Source: ZC4RG20 sp963702105 (lineage in GTDB: Bacteria > Pseudomonadota > Gammaproteobacteria > Steroidobacterales > Rariloculaceae). Taken from it: 64,000 nucleotides of DNA. The notes below the pieces were generated by a model that saw nothing but the letters and a program-made list of their open reading frames with translations, had not been told where the DNA came from and searched no databases. The stretch spans positions 3,472,001-3,536,000 of the forward strand of contig OY969712.1 in NCBI GenBank assembly GCA_963702105.1. Direction: 5' to 3'. Shown here one piece after another: positions 18,368 through 27,574 of this stretch; position 1 is the stretch's first letter, and each line of letters opens with the position of its first letter. A program made the translations under genes and the position numbers.

Positions 18368-18963
18368 TGCCCTGTGTTCTGACGAGCAACTGTGGTTCGT
18401 CGGGCATCCGGTTCGCGGTGTATGAGGCGGGAGAACCGCGGCTGCGGCTCAATGGGAAAATCGATCGCATCGGCTCACGCGGCACGCATCTTGCCTGTCA
18501 ACGCTCAGGCCCGAAAACCGCGGGCTGCGCGCCACCTCGCCGCCGCTGACCACCACACGGCGGCGGGCCTTCTGCTGGACTGCCGAAGCGCAGCCGTGGT
18601 TCGCGTCGGTCAAAGCCGTGGGCCACCGCGTGGTGCACGGCATGAAGCAATGCCGTGGCGCTGTTCTGCTATCAAGCGAAAAAGTAGATCGGCGCCTTCG
18701 CCGCGGCGCTCGGCCGATTGGACATGCTCGTCTTCGCCGACGGCATCGGCGAAAACGCCCCTCTAGTGCGCAAGCGCATCTGCGACGGACTCGGCTTTCT
18801 CGGCATAGAACTGGACCACAAGCGCAATGGGAAGAAAAATGCAGCGCCTATTTCGCCGCAGTCCGGTCGAGTGAAGGTGAGGGTCATCTCCACCGACGAG
18901 GAGCTCATGACCGCAAGATCGGTCATGCGTCTGCTGAATCTCGGCTTACCTCGGGACAACTAA
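18368..18963 (+). pseudogene. ackA: Acetate kinase pseudogene
   Basis: Three separated pieces of acetate kinase can be read. The N-terminus is TSNCGSSGIRFAVYEAGEPR (from about 18377, with a possible TTG start at 18368). The substrate-binding motif VKAVGHRVVHGMK is near 18606-18647. The C-terminal part is IGAFAAALGRLDMLVFADGI then GENAPLVRKR, ending at 18963. An in-frame TAG (after CYQAKK, near 18688) and frame changes interrupt it. About 200 codons remain of a normal 400, so roughly half is deleted. The remnant ends 3 bp before phosphoketolase copy 2. Acetate kinase normally converts the phosphoketolase product acetyl-phosphate to acetate plus ATP, so this was evidently an ackA-xfp operon. 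Confidence 0.82.
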
Positions 18964-18966
18964 GCC

Positions 18967-21336
18967 ATGCCAACCAACACACTCACGCCCGAACTGCTCT
19001 ACAAAATCGATGCGTACTGGCGCGCCGCAAACTATCTGTCGGTCGGTCAGATCTATCTCTACGACAATCCGCTGCTGAGGGAGCCGCTGAAGCTGTCGCA
19101 CGTGAAGCCGCTGGTGGTCGGACACTGGGGCACCACGCCGGGCCAGAACTTTATCTACGTGCATTTGAACCGGGTGATCAAGAAATACGACCTGGACATG
19201 TTCTACATCGCCGGACCCGGTCACGGCGGCCCGGCGCTGGTGGGTAACGTTTATCTGGAAGGCACCTACAGCGAGATCTATCCGAACATCAGCCAGGACG
19301 AAGCCGGGCTGAAAAGGCTGTTCAAGCAGTTCTCTTTTCCCGGCGGGATTTCCAGCCATGTGGCGCCGACGACCCCGGGGTCGATCCACGAAGGCGGCGA
19401 GCTGGGGTATTCGCTCAGCCACGCCTTTGGCGCCGCGTTCGACAATCCCCATCTGATCGTCGCCTGCGTCGTGGGCGACGGCGAAGCCGAAACGGGCCCC
19501 TTGGCGACCTCATGGCAGTCCAACAAGCTTCTCGATCCGATCACCGACGGGGCCGTGCTGCCGATCCTGCACCTCAATGGCTACAAGATCAGCAACCCGA
19601 CGGTACTGGCCCGCATCGAGCACGAGGAACTGGATCAATTTCTGCGGGGCTGCGGCTGGACGCCTTACTTTGTGGAAGGTGATGAGCCAGAGAAGATGCA
19701 TCAACTCATGGCTGCCGCGTTGGAGAAGGTGATCGAGGACATCCGGCGCATCCAAGGCAACGCCCGAACCGAGCACGACAGGACTCGGCCGCGCTGGCCG
19801 ATGCTCGTCCTCAAGTCACCCAAGGGCTGGACAGGACCGAAAGTCGTCGATGGCCTGCAAATCGAGGGCACCTTCCGCGCGCACCAGGTGCCGCTGCTGG
19901 TAGATGCCGAGCATCCCGATCATCTCGAACAGCTCGAAAGCTGGATGAAAAGCTACAAGGCAGAGGAGCTGTTCGACCAGAATGGCCGGCTCATGCCGGA
20001 ACTGGCCGAGCTGGCGCCCAAGGGCGAGCGGCGGATGGGTGCCAATCCGCACACCAACGGCGGCATTTTGCTGCGCGACCTGCGCATGCCCGACTTCCAC
20101 CGCCACGCGCTGAAGGTGCCTACTCCCGGCGCCGTGAGCGGCCAGGATACGCTCGTGCTGGGGCAGTTCCTGCGCGATGTGGCCACGCTGAATCAGGATC
20201 AGCGCAATTTCCGCATCTTCGGCCCCGATGAGACCCTCTCGAATCTCCTCGGCGCGGTGTTCGAGGCAACCAGCCGTCAGTGGGACGCCCGCACGGTGAA
20301 GAACGATGAATTCCTCGCGCCCGCCGGACGCGTGCTGGACTCGATGCTCAGCGAGCACCAGTGCGAGGGTTGGTTGGAAGGATATCTGCTGACCGGGCGG
20401 CACGGGCTGTTCAACAGCTATGAAGCCTTCATCCGAATCGTGGACTCGATGTTCAGCCAGCACGCCAAGTGGCTGAAGGTTACGCTGGAGCTGCCCTGGC
20501 GCCGGAAGATCGCGTCGCTGAACTATCTGCTCGCCTCCCACGTCTGGCAGCAGGATCACAACGGCTTCACGCACCAGGATCCGGGCTTCCTCGACCATGT
20601 CGTCAACAAGAAGGCCGATATCGTGCGCATCTACCTGCCGCCCGATGCGAACTGCCTGTTGTCAGTCTTTGATCACTGCCTGCGCAGCCGGCATTACGTC
20701 AACGTGGTGGTTGCAGGCAAACACGCTCTGCCCCAATGGTTGACCATGGACGCCGCAGTTGTGCATTGCACGGAAGGAATCGGCATCTGGCAATGGGCCA
20801 GCAACGACCAGGACGCCGAGCCGGACGTGGTAATGGCCTGTTGCGGAGACACGCCTACGCTGGAGATCCTGGCGGCCGTTTCAATCCTTCGCCAGCATCT
20901 TCCAGCGCTGAGAATCCGGGTAATCAACGTCGTCGATCTCATGAAGCTGCAGCCCAGCACGGAGCACCCGCACGGACTGAGCGACGACGATTACGACTCG
21001 CTGTTCACTAAGGACAAGCACATCATCTTTGGCTTCCATGGGTACCCGTGGCTGGTCCACCGGCTAACCTACCGCCGGAGCAACCGCAACCTGCACGTCC
21101 GGGGCTATAAGGAAGAGGGTACGATCACGACGGCCTTCGACATCAGGGTGCAGAACGAGCTGGATCGGTTCCATCTGGTGCAGGACGTAGTCGATCGCCT
21201 GCCGCAGTTGGGTGCCAAGGGGGCGTACTTGAAGCAGATGGTTCAGGACAAGCTCATCGAGCACAAGCAGTACATCGACCAGTACGGACAGGACATGCCG
21301 GAAGTCCGCAACTGGAAGTGGAGCAACTTCAAATGA
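18967..21336 (+). CDS. xfp: Phosphoketolase (xylulose-5-P/fructose-6-P), copy 2
   Basis: The ATG at 18967 gives 789 residues that align without gaps to copy 1 over long stretches (MPTNTLTPELL against RTNTLAPELL; GHWGTTPGQNFIYVHLNRVI; GDGEAETGPLATSWQSNK; QDHNGFTHQDPGF). Many substitutions separate the two, so this is an old duplication or two acquisitions. The reaction is phosphate-dependent cleavage of ketose phosphates to acetyl-phosphate. Its stop overlaps the start of the H+-ATPase gene by 4 bp (ATGA), implying translational coupling. Its former upstream partner acetate kinase is broken, so acetyl-phosphate from this locus would need another acetate kinase or phosphotransacetylase elsewhere. 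Confidence 0.94.
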   Translation: MPTNTLTPELLYKIDAYWRAANYLSVGQIYLYDNPLLREPLKLSHVKPLVVGHWGTTPGQNFIYVHLNRVIKKYDLDMFYIAGPGHGGPALVGNVYLEGTYSEIYPNISQDEAGLKRLFKQFSFPGGISSHVAPTTPGSIHEGGELGYSLSHAFGAAFDNPHLIVACVVGDGEAETGPLATSWQSNKLLDPITDGAVLPILHLNGYKISNPTVLARIEHEELDQFLRGCGWTPYFVEGDEPEKMHQLMAAALEKVIEDIRRIQGNARTEHDRTRPRWPMLVLKSPKGWTGPKVVDGLQIEGTFRAHQVPLLVDAEHPDHLEQLESWMKSYKAEELFDQNGRLMPELAELAPKGERRMGANPHTNGGILLRDLRMPDFHRHALKVPTPGAVSGQDTLVLGQFLRDVATLNQDQRNFRIFGPDETLSNLLGAVFEATSRQWDARTVKNDEFLAPAGRVLDSMLSEHQCEGWLEGYLLTGRHGLFNSYEAFIRIVDSMFSQHAKWLKVTLELPWRRKIASLNYLLASHVWQQDHNGFTHQDPGFLDHVVNKKADIVRIYLPPDANCLLSVFDHCLRSRHYVNVVVAGKHALPQWLTMDAAVVHCTEGIGIWQWASNDQDAEPDVVMACCGDTPTLEILAAVSILRQHLPALRIRVINVVDLMKLQPSTEHPHGLSDDDYDSLFTKDKHIIFGFHGYPWLVHRLTYRRSNRNLHVRGYKEEGTITTAFDIRVQNELDRFHLVQDVVDRLPQLGAKGAYLKQMVQDKLIEHKQYIDQYGQDMPEVRNWKWSNFK

Positions 21337-24059
21337 ATGCCAAAGCCGACCCGCCCCCGGGCCCCGAGTCGAAGCCGGGATCGAAGCCCGATTCGAAGGA
21401 CGATCTGAAATCCCTTCCCCTGGCGGAAGTGGAGAAAAGACTGGGGTCGTCACCGGACGGGCTCACCAACGCCGAGGCGGCAAAGCGGCTGACCGAATAC
21501 GGACCGAATGAGATTGAAGCAAAGAAAACCAATTTTCTGCTGAAATTCCTCAGCTATTTCTGGGGTCCGATCCCGTGGATGATCGAAGCGGCCGTGATCC
21601 TTTCGGCGCTGGCCCGGCATTGGCCGGACTTCGGCATCATCCTGGTTCTGCTCCTGGCCAACGCTGTGGTCGGATTCTGGGAGGAACATGCAGCGGGCAA
21701 CGCCATCGAGGCACTCAAGGCAAAGCTGGCGGTCAAGGCCCGGGTGATACGTGACGGGAAGTGGATCAACCCGGCGGCGCGCGAGTTGGTGCCGGGCGAT
21801 GTCATTCGCATGCGCCTGGGGGACATCGTGCCGGCGGATGCGCGCCTTCTGGACGGCGATCCCATGTCGGTCGATCAGTCCGCGCTGACGGGAGAGTCCT
21901 TGCCCGCCACGCGCAAACCGGGCGACGCGGTGTTTTCGGGTTCGATCATCCGCCGGGGTGAGAGCAGCGCACTCGTGTACGCCACAGGCGCGAACACCTA
22001 CTTCGGCAAGACCGCAGAACTGGTGCAGGACGCGCATACCGTCAGCCACTTTCAAAAGGCCGTGTTGAAAATCGGCAACTACCTGATCATTCTCGCAGTC
22101 GTGCTAGTGGCTGCGATCATTACCGTCGCCATTTTCCGCGGCGATCCGATCCTCACCACCTTGCAGTTCGCCCTGGTGCTGACCGTTGCGGCAATTCCAG
22201 TGGCGATGCCCACGGTGTTGTCGGTCACGATGGCCGTCGGCGCCCGTCTGCTCGCCAAGAAGGAGGCGATCGTCAGCCGCTTGGTGGCGATCGAGGAACT
22301 GGCGGGCGTCGACGTGCTGTGTGCCGACAAGACCGGCACCCTGACCCAGAACAAGCTGACGCTGGGCGATCCGTTCAGCGTGAATGATATTCCCGCCGAT
22401 CAAGTCATCCTCGACGCCGCGCTGGCGTCGCGCGCGGACGACAAGGACACCATCGACTTGGCCGTGCTGGGCGGCCTGAAAGACGACAAGGACCTGAAGG
22501 TCTACGAGGTGGTGCATTTCCAGCCGTTCGACCCAGTACACAAGCGCACCGAAGCGACCGTCAAGGGCGCGGACGGAAAACAATTCAAGGTGACCAAGGG
22601 CGCGCCGCAGGTGATCCTGGCGCTGGCGGCCAATGCCGGCGAAGTCAAGTCCGCCGTCGACAAGGCGGTCAACGACTTTGCGGCGAGCGGCTTTCGGTCA
22701 CTAGGTGTCGCCCGGGCAGACGAGGACGGCAAGTGGATGCTTGTCGGCGTGTTGCCGTTGTTCGATCCGCCGCGGGAAGATGCCAAGGCAACCATCGCGA
22801 CTGCGCTGGCGATGGGCGTGAAGGTCAAGATGGTGACGGGGGACGCACTGGCCATCGCCAAGGAAACCGCGAAAAAACTGGACATGGGCGCAAATATCCT
22901 CGATGCCGCCAGCCTGGGAGACTCGAAGAAAGAGGAAACCGAAGAGGTGGCCGAGTCCATCGAGAAGGCCGACGGCTTCGCGCAGGTGTTTCCGGAACAC
23001 AAGTTTCACATTGTGGATGTGCTGCAAAAGCGCGGTCACATGGTCGGCATGACCGGCGACGGGGTGAACGACGCGCCCGCGCTGAAGAAAGCCGATTGCG
23101 GCATCGCCGTGTCGGATGCGACCGACGCCGCCCGCGGGGCGTCGGCCATCGTGCTGATGACGCCGGGCCTGTCGGTGATCATCGACGCGATCAAGGAGAG
23201 CCGGAAGATTTTCCAGCGGATGAACAGCTACGCGATCTACCGCATCGCCGAAACGCTGCGCGTGCTGTTATTCATGACGCTCTCGATCCTGATCTTCAAC
23301 TTCTATCCCGTGACGGCGGTAATGATCGTGATGCTCGCCTTGCTCAATGACGGCGCCATCCTGTCCATCGCCTATGACAGCGTGCATTACAAGGACCAGC
23401 CGGAAGCCTGGAACATGCGCATGGTGCTGGGGATCGCCACGGTGCTGGGTCTTGTCGGCCCCATCGCCGCGTTCGGGCTGTTCTTCCTTGGCGATCGGGT
23501 CTATCACCTCAACCATGCGCATCTCCAGACAATGATGTATCTGATGCTGTCGGTAGCCGGGCATCTGACTATTTTCCAGACGCGCACGCGCGGCCCATTC
23601 TGGTCGATACGTCCCGCGCGGATATTATGGGGGGCCGTGCTCGGCACCCAAATCGTTGCGACGTTGATAGCGGTTTATGGGTTGTTCATGACACCCTTGG
23701 GCTGGAAATGGGCCGGGTTCGTGTGGGGTTATGCGCTGGCGTGGTTCTTCGTAACCGACCCCGTGAAACTGCTCGCCTATCGGATTCTTGATCCAGTCAA
23801 AGCTGGACCCGAACCCGCGGCCGCGCGGAAACCTGAAGCCAAGGGCAAAACAACGTCCGATCTGAGACCGCGGATCGCCACACGGGCGTATGAGCTCTAT
23901 GAGGAGCAGGGCCGACGTGAGGGTCAGTCAGTTCAGAATTGGGAGAAAGCGGAGCGGGAGATTCGGAAGGATGATGTAAAGACCGAGCCTGAAGCCAAGG
24001 CAGCGGCTAAGCCGAGGGGCAAAGCCGAACCCAAGCCCCGAAGACAACGCGAAACCTGA
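21333..24059 (+). CDS. P3A-type plasma-membrane H+-transporting ATPase (copy 2)
   Basis: This is a 908-residue P-type ATPase starting at ATG 21333, inside the phosphoketolase stop codon; a GTG at 21318 is in frame but less likely. It carries the full set: TGESLPAT, the ADKTGTLTQN site with Asp332, KGAPQVIL, MVTGDALAIA and TGDGVNDAPAL. TM6 has LLNDGAILSIAYDSV with Asp673 at the proton-binding position of P3A pumps. It is closely similar to copy 1 but has a longer charged C-terminal tail (about residues 825-908) rich in Lys, Glu and Ala, ending KAEPKPRRQRET. In eukaryotic P3A pumps the C-terminus is an autoinhibitory domain; whether this tail regulates anything is speculation. Coupling to phosphoketolase suggests ATP made from acetyl-phosphate is spent on proton export. 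Confidence 0.9.
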   Translation: MNAKADPPPGPESKPGSKPDSKDDLKSLPLAEVEKRLGSSPDGLTNAEAAKRLTEYGPNEIEAKKTNFLLKFLSYFWGPIPWMIEAAVILSALARHWPDFGIILVLLLANAVVGFWEEHAAGNAIEALKAKLAVKARVIRDGKWINPAARELVPGDVIRMRLGDIVPADARLLDGDPMSVDQSALTGESLPATRKPGDAVFSGSIIRRGESSALVYATGANTYFGKTAELVQDAHTVSHFQKAVLKIGNYLIILAVVLVAAIITVAIFRGDPILTTLQFALVLTVAAIPVAMPTVLSVTMAVGARLLAKKEAIVSRLVAIEELAGVDVLCADKTGTLTQNKLTLGDPFSVNDIPADQVILDAALASRADDKDTIDLAVLGGLKDDKDLKVYEVVHFQPFDPVHKRTEATVKGADGKQFKVTKGAPQVILALAANAGEVKSAVDKAVNDFAASGFRSLGVARADEDGKWMLVGVLPLFDPPREDAKATIATALAMGVKVKMVTGDALAIAKETAKKLDMGANILDAASLGDSKKEETEEVAESIEKADGFAQVFPEHKFHIVDVLQKRGHMVGMTGDGVNDAPALKKADCGIAVSDATDAARGASAIVLMTPGLSVIIDAIKESRKIFQRMNSYAIYRIAETLRVLLFMTLSILIFNFYPVTAVMIVMLALLNDGAILSIAYDSVHYKDQPEAWNMRMVLGIATVLGLVGPIAAFGLFFLGDRVYHLNHAHLQTMMYLMLSVAGHLTIFQTRTRGPFWSIRPARILWGAVLGTQIVATLIAVYGLFMTPLGWKWAGFVWGYALAWFFVTDPVKLLAYRILDPVKAGPEPAAARKPEAKGKTTSDLRPRIATRAYELYEEQGRREGQSVQNWEKAEREIRKDDVKTEPEAKAAAKPRGKAEPKPRRQRET

Positions 24060-24403
24060 GGATGGCGCGTAATCATGATTCCCCCCTGAGCGCGTCGTCC
24101 TCGCGCCGAGCAATGTTCACACCGCGCGAGATCGATCGGCGCATAGATTGGCCATCCGCGCAGCCGGATGCGCAGTCCCCGATGACCGTGCCGAACAAGG
24201 GCGGGCGCAGCTCTCATCTCGAGATTCTAAGCGACCGGGCGTCGCCATAGAGGCCGCGTCGTTGGTGAATCCCGCCACGCCGGATGGCGCCGAGTCGCCA
24301 GTTTGCTGGAGGAGAAACGACGACGCACGCCGTTCAGAGCTGATGTCGACCGCTCGGTGAACTCGGCGTTCGCCCGCTGTCTCTGCTCGCGTCGCCCGCG
24401 AGT
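24060..24403. other. Intergenic region, nothing recognised
   Basis: These 344 bp lie between the convergent ATPase copy 2 and DUF3185 genes. No hairpin with a T-tract and no coding remnant could be recognised on either strand. Confidence 0.4.
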
Positions 24404-24619
24404 TCACCTGGAAGTCATGCGGCCACCGAACGTAAGTATTAGACCGACGATCACCGCAGCGATGCCAGCGACCATGTACCAAACCGTGGTGTCGGTGAAA
24501 TGGCCGGTGAAGAAATTGCTCCATCGATCCGCTATCGAGTCGGATGCATTCATCCCGACGATAAACAGTGCCACTCCGAGAACCAGCAGAAGAATTCCGA
24601 CAACTCGCTGAACGCTCAT
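24404..24619 (-). CDS. DUF3185 family small membrane protein
   Basis: The 71-residue protein starts at ATG 24619 with GGAG about six bases upstream; a TTG at 24631 is in frame. It has two hydrophobic helices (VVGILLLVLGVALFIVGMNA and YMVAGIAAVIVGLILTFGG) around a short polar loop, SDSIADRWSNFFTGHFTDTT. The FFTG...TDTT loop matches the DUF3185 family. Function is unknown. It lies 90 bp downstream of the PEP synthase gene on the same strand and could be cotranscribed with it. Confidence 0.8.
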   Translation of the reverse strand: MSVQRVVGILLLVLGVALFIVGMNASDSIADRWSNFFTGHFTDTTVWYMVAGIAAVIVGLILTFGGRMTSR

Positions 24620-24709
24620 GATTGACTCCAAATGTGACGAGACTTCGGGTCTCTTTCCTTCGACACGGCCGCCTGGGGGAGGACCCCCGTTACCTTGCGC
24701 AAGCGTTCT

Positions 24710-27121
24710 TCACGTCGCGCTCGCTGTTCTGCCACCGGCGGCGAGCTCCGCGGCTGCGATCCGCTCCTTGACGGCGATGAAGCTGTCTGGGCTCACGGAA
24801 ATCGAATCGATGCGGCACTGCACGAGGAATTCGGCGAACTCCGGATGGTCGCTCGGCGCCTGGCCGCACAAACCGATCTTGGCGCCGGCGCGGCGCGCGG
24901 CATCGATGACCGTGCGAATCATCCACTCCACCGCCGCGTCTTGCTCGTCGAAGAGCTCCGCGAGCTCATCGGAATCTCGGTCGACGCCGAGCGTGAGCTG
25001 GGTCAAATCGTTCGAACCGATCGAGAAACCGTCGAATCGCTCTGCAAAGAACTTCGCGAGCACGACGTTCGACGGAATCTCACACATCACGTAGATCTCG
25101 AGCCCATCCTCGCCGCGCCTGAGACCGTTCTCGGCCATCACCTCGAGCACGCGGTCGGCCTCCTTCGTGGAACGGCAGAACGGGATCATGACAACGACAT
25201 TCTTGAACCCCATCGCGTCGCGCAGCCGCCGGATCGCTCGGCACTCGAGCGCGAAGCCCTCACGGTAACGCGGCGAATAGTAACGCGAGGCACCGCGGAA
25301 GCCGAGCATCGGGTTCTCTTCCTTGGGCTCGAATTCGGTGCCGCCAATCAGGTTGGCGTACTCGTTGGTCTTGAAGTCGCTCATGCGGACGATGACCGGC
25401 TTCGGGTGGTGGGCCGCGGCGATGCGGGCGAGTCCGCGGGCGAGCCGGTCTACGAAGTACTCGGTCTTGTCCTCGTAGCCTTGCGCCAGCTCGGCGATGC
25501 GCTGCTTCGCCTCCTCGTCCTGCAGCGCATCGAACCGGACGAGCGCCATGGGATGGACCTTGATGTGGTTGCTCACGACGAATTCCATGCGTGCCAGCCC
25601 GACTCCATCTGCCGGAATGCGCCACCAACGGAACGCCGCTGCCGGATTGCCGAGATTGAACATGACCTTCGTGCGCGTCGCGGGGATGTGGTCGAGCGCG
25701 ACCTCCTCGACCTCGTAGTCGGCAATGCCTTCGTAGATGAACCCTTCGTCGCCTTCCGCACACGAGACGGTTACCTCCTGCTCGTCGTGCAGCACCTCCG
25801 TCGCGCTGCCCGTGCCGACGACGGCGGGGAGCCCGAGCTCCCGGCTAACGATCGCGGCATGCGAGGTTCGCCCGCCGTGATCGGTGACGAGAGCGGCGGC
25901 CCGCTTCATGATCGGTACCCAGTCGGGGTCCGTCATCCCGGTGACCAGGACGGCGCCATCGACGAAGCGATCGATGTCGCGAGCACTTTCGAGCACGCAG
26001 ACCTGTCCCGTCACCACGGCGTCGCCGATGCTGAGGCCGGTGCAAATCCTGCGGCCCTTGCTCTTAATGCGATAGGTCTTGAGCGCGCCCGCCTCGCGCC
26101 GCGACTGCACGGTCTCGGGCCGCGCCTGAACGATGAAGAGTTGCCCGCTGTCCCCGTCCTTCGCCCACTCCATGTCCATCGGCAAACCGTAATGTTCCTC
26201 GATGATGCAGGCCCAGCGCGACAAGGTCAGGATGTCCGCGTCATCGAGAACGTAAGCGGAGCGCTCGGCTTTGGAGGTCCGGACAGTCTTCGTCGGCTGC
26301 GCGGCATCGCTGGTGTAGATCATCTTATGCGCCTTCCCCCCGAGCTGCTTCTCGATGATCGGGGCCAGCGAGGGATCGGACAGCAGCGGCTTGTAGACCT
26401 GATACTCATCCGGGTCGACCGTGCCCTGGACGACGCTTTCGCCGAGGCCCCAGGCGGCGTTGATCAGCACGATCTTGTCGAAGCCGGTTTCCGTGTCGAT
26501 CGAAAACATCACGCCCGCGCTGCCGAGATCGGAACGCACCATCCGCTGCACGCCGACCGAGAGCGCGACCTTCAAATGGTCGAAGCCCTTCGCTTCGCGG
26601 TAGCTGATCGCGCGGTCCGTGAACAACGAGGCGTAGCAGCGCCGGCACGCATCGAGCAGCGCGTGCGCTCCACGGATATTGAGGTAGGTATCCTGTTGGC
26701 CGGCGAAGCTCGCATCGGGAAGATCCTCGGCGGTCGCGCTGGAGCGCACCGCGACATCGGCATCCCAGCCGCCCGAACGACGGCAGAGCTCGGCGTAAGC
26801 CGAGGCAATCGCGCCGGCCATGTCCTTCGGCCAATCGGCGCGCAGAAATGCGCGTCGAATCGCCTGCCCAGCCTCGGCGAGCGCCATGCGTCCGGCTTTG
26901 AGATCGGCCAGTGGCGAGGCGATGCGCTCATTCAGCCCGTTCTGCGCGACGAACCGCCAGTAAGCATCGGCCGTCGTCGCGAACCCCGGCGGCACGTTGA
27001 CGCCCTGAGCAGCGAGGCTGCCGACCATCTCGCCCAGCGAGGCATTCTTCCCGCCGACTCGCGGCACGTCATGGCGACCGAGATCCTCGAACCAAATCAC
27101 GTGTGCGGCGTCAGCTGTCAT
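24710..27121 (-). CDS. ppsA: Phosphoenolpyruvate synthase (pyruvate, water dikinase)
   Basis: PpsA converts pyruvate and ATP to PEP, AMP and phosphate, the first step of gluconeogenesis from C3 acids. The 803-residue protein shows the N-terminal ATP-grasp part (VGGKNASLGEMVGSL; AVRSSATAEDLPDASFAGQQ) and the swivelling phosphohistidine domain GGRTSHAAIVSRELGLP. The phosphorylated His is residue 421, the same number as in E. coli PpsA. The C-terminal PEP/pyruvate barrel carries SDFKTNEYANLIGG and the catalytic Cys in KIGLCGQAPSDHPE. Length and motifs are complete. It is divergent from the DUF3309 gene. In this context it would return pyruvate or phosphoketolase-derived carbon toward the glycogen genes downstream. 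Confidence 0.94.
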   Translation of the reverse strand: MTADAAHVIWFEDLGRHDVPRVGGKNASLGEMVGSLAAQGVNVPPGFATTADAYWRFVAQNGLNERIASPLADLKAGRMALAEAGQAIRRAFLRADWPKDMAGAIASAYAELCRRSGGWDADVAVRSSATAEDLPDASFAGQQDTYLNIRGAHALLDACRRCYASLFTDRAISYREAKGFDHLKVALSVGVQRMVRSDLGSAGVMFSIDTETGFDKIVLINAAWGLGESVVQGTVDPDEYQVYKPLLSDPSLAPIIEKQLGGKAHKMIYTSDAAQPTKTVRTSKAERSAYVLDDADILTLSRWACIIEEHYGLPMDMEWAKDGDSGQLFIVQARPETVQSRREAGALKTYRIKSKGRRICTGLSIGDAVVTGQVCVLESARDIDRFVDGAVLVTGMTDPDWVPIMKRAAALVTDHGGRTSHAAIVSRELGLPAVVGTGSATEVLHDEQEVTVSCAEGDEGFIYEGIADYEVEEVALDHIPATRTKVMFNLGNPAAAFRWWRIPADGVGLARMEFVVSNHIKVHPMALVRFDALQDEEAKQRIAELAQGYEDKTEYFVDRLARGLARIAAAHHPKPVIVRMSDFKTNEYANLIGGTEFEPKEENPMLGFRGASRYYSPRYREGFALECRAIRRLRDAMGFKNVVVMIPFCRSTKEADRVLEVMAENGLRRGEDGLEIYVMCEIPSNVVLAKFFAERFDGFSIGSNDLTQLTLGVDRDSDELAELFDEQDAAVEWMIRTVIDAARRAGAKIGLCGQAPSDHPEFAEFLVQCRIDSISVSPDSFIAVKERIAAAELAAGGRTASAT

Positions 27122-27246
27122 ATTCTGCTCCCGCGCGGTCTGCTAGTCTCCGCTGAGGTCGTTAACGAGCGAAGGTGTATCTCCAGCGAGAACCCGCGCA
27201 TTCGTACAAGCGCGTATAGCAGTAAGCCTATCTGCTTGGAACAATC

Positions 27247-27272
27247 TTAGTCGCTGAATGAGGTTAGTCGCT
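27247..27272. repeat. 9-bp direct repeat upstream of the DUF3309 gene
   Basis: TTAGTCGCT occurs at 27247-27255 and 27264-27272, a centre-to-centre distance of 17 bp. It lies 15-40 bp before the DUF3309 start and in the ppsA upstream region. The position would suit a regulator binding site or part of a promoter, but nothing else supports this. Confidence 0.35.
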
Positions 27273-27287
27273 ATTGGAGCATATGAG

Positions 27288-27446
27288 ATGAGCTTGGGGA
27301 CAATACTGATAATAATACTCGTACTGCTCCTAATCGGCGTCATTCCCACCTGGCCGCACAGCCGACGGTGGGGTTATGCGCCTAGCAGTATCGTCGGCAT
27401 TGTGCTGGTCGTGCTGATTGTGCTGCTCTTGATGGGCCGTATCTAA
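27288..27446 (+). CDS. DUF3309 family small membrane protein
   Basis: A 52-residue protein starts at ATG 27288 with GGAG eight bases upstream. It has the family pattern MSLGTILIIILVLLLIGVIP, then the polar TWPHSRRWGYAPSS segment and a second helix IVGIVLVVLIVLLLMGRI. DUF3309 proteins are very small two-helix membrane proteins of unknown function, common near stress genes in proteobacteria. It is divergent from ppsA. Confidence 0.85.
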   Translation: MSLGTILIIILVLLLIGVIPTWPHSRRWGYAPSSIVGIVLVVLIVLLLMGRI

Positions 27447-27574
27447 CGGCCACCGCCTCGAACGACGTCTCGGGCGGGCCACGTTCGTCGCAAACGAACA
27501 AGGTGCGGTCTGCTCAGCGAGCCGCACAACCGCTGGGCGGCGCGCAGCGGATTTGATTGTTAAACTGAATCAGT

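Noticed and set aside
18967..21336. Second phosphoketolase as an assembly duplicate of the first
   Set aside because: The two proteins differ at many positions and have different neighbours, so both are real loci.
24695..27250. 851-codon plus-strand open frame antisense to ppsA
   Set aside because: Long antisense frames are expected opposite high-GC genes; composition is His/Arg-rich and no domain is recognisable.
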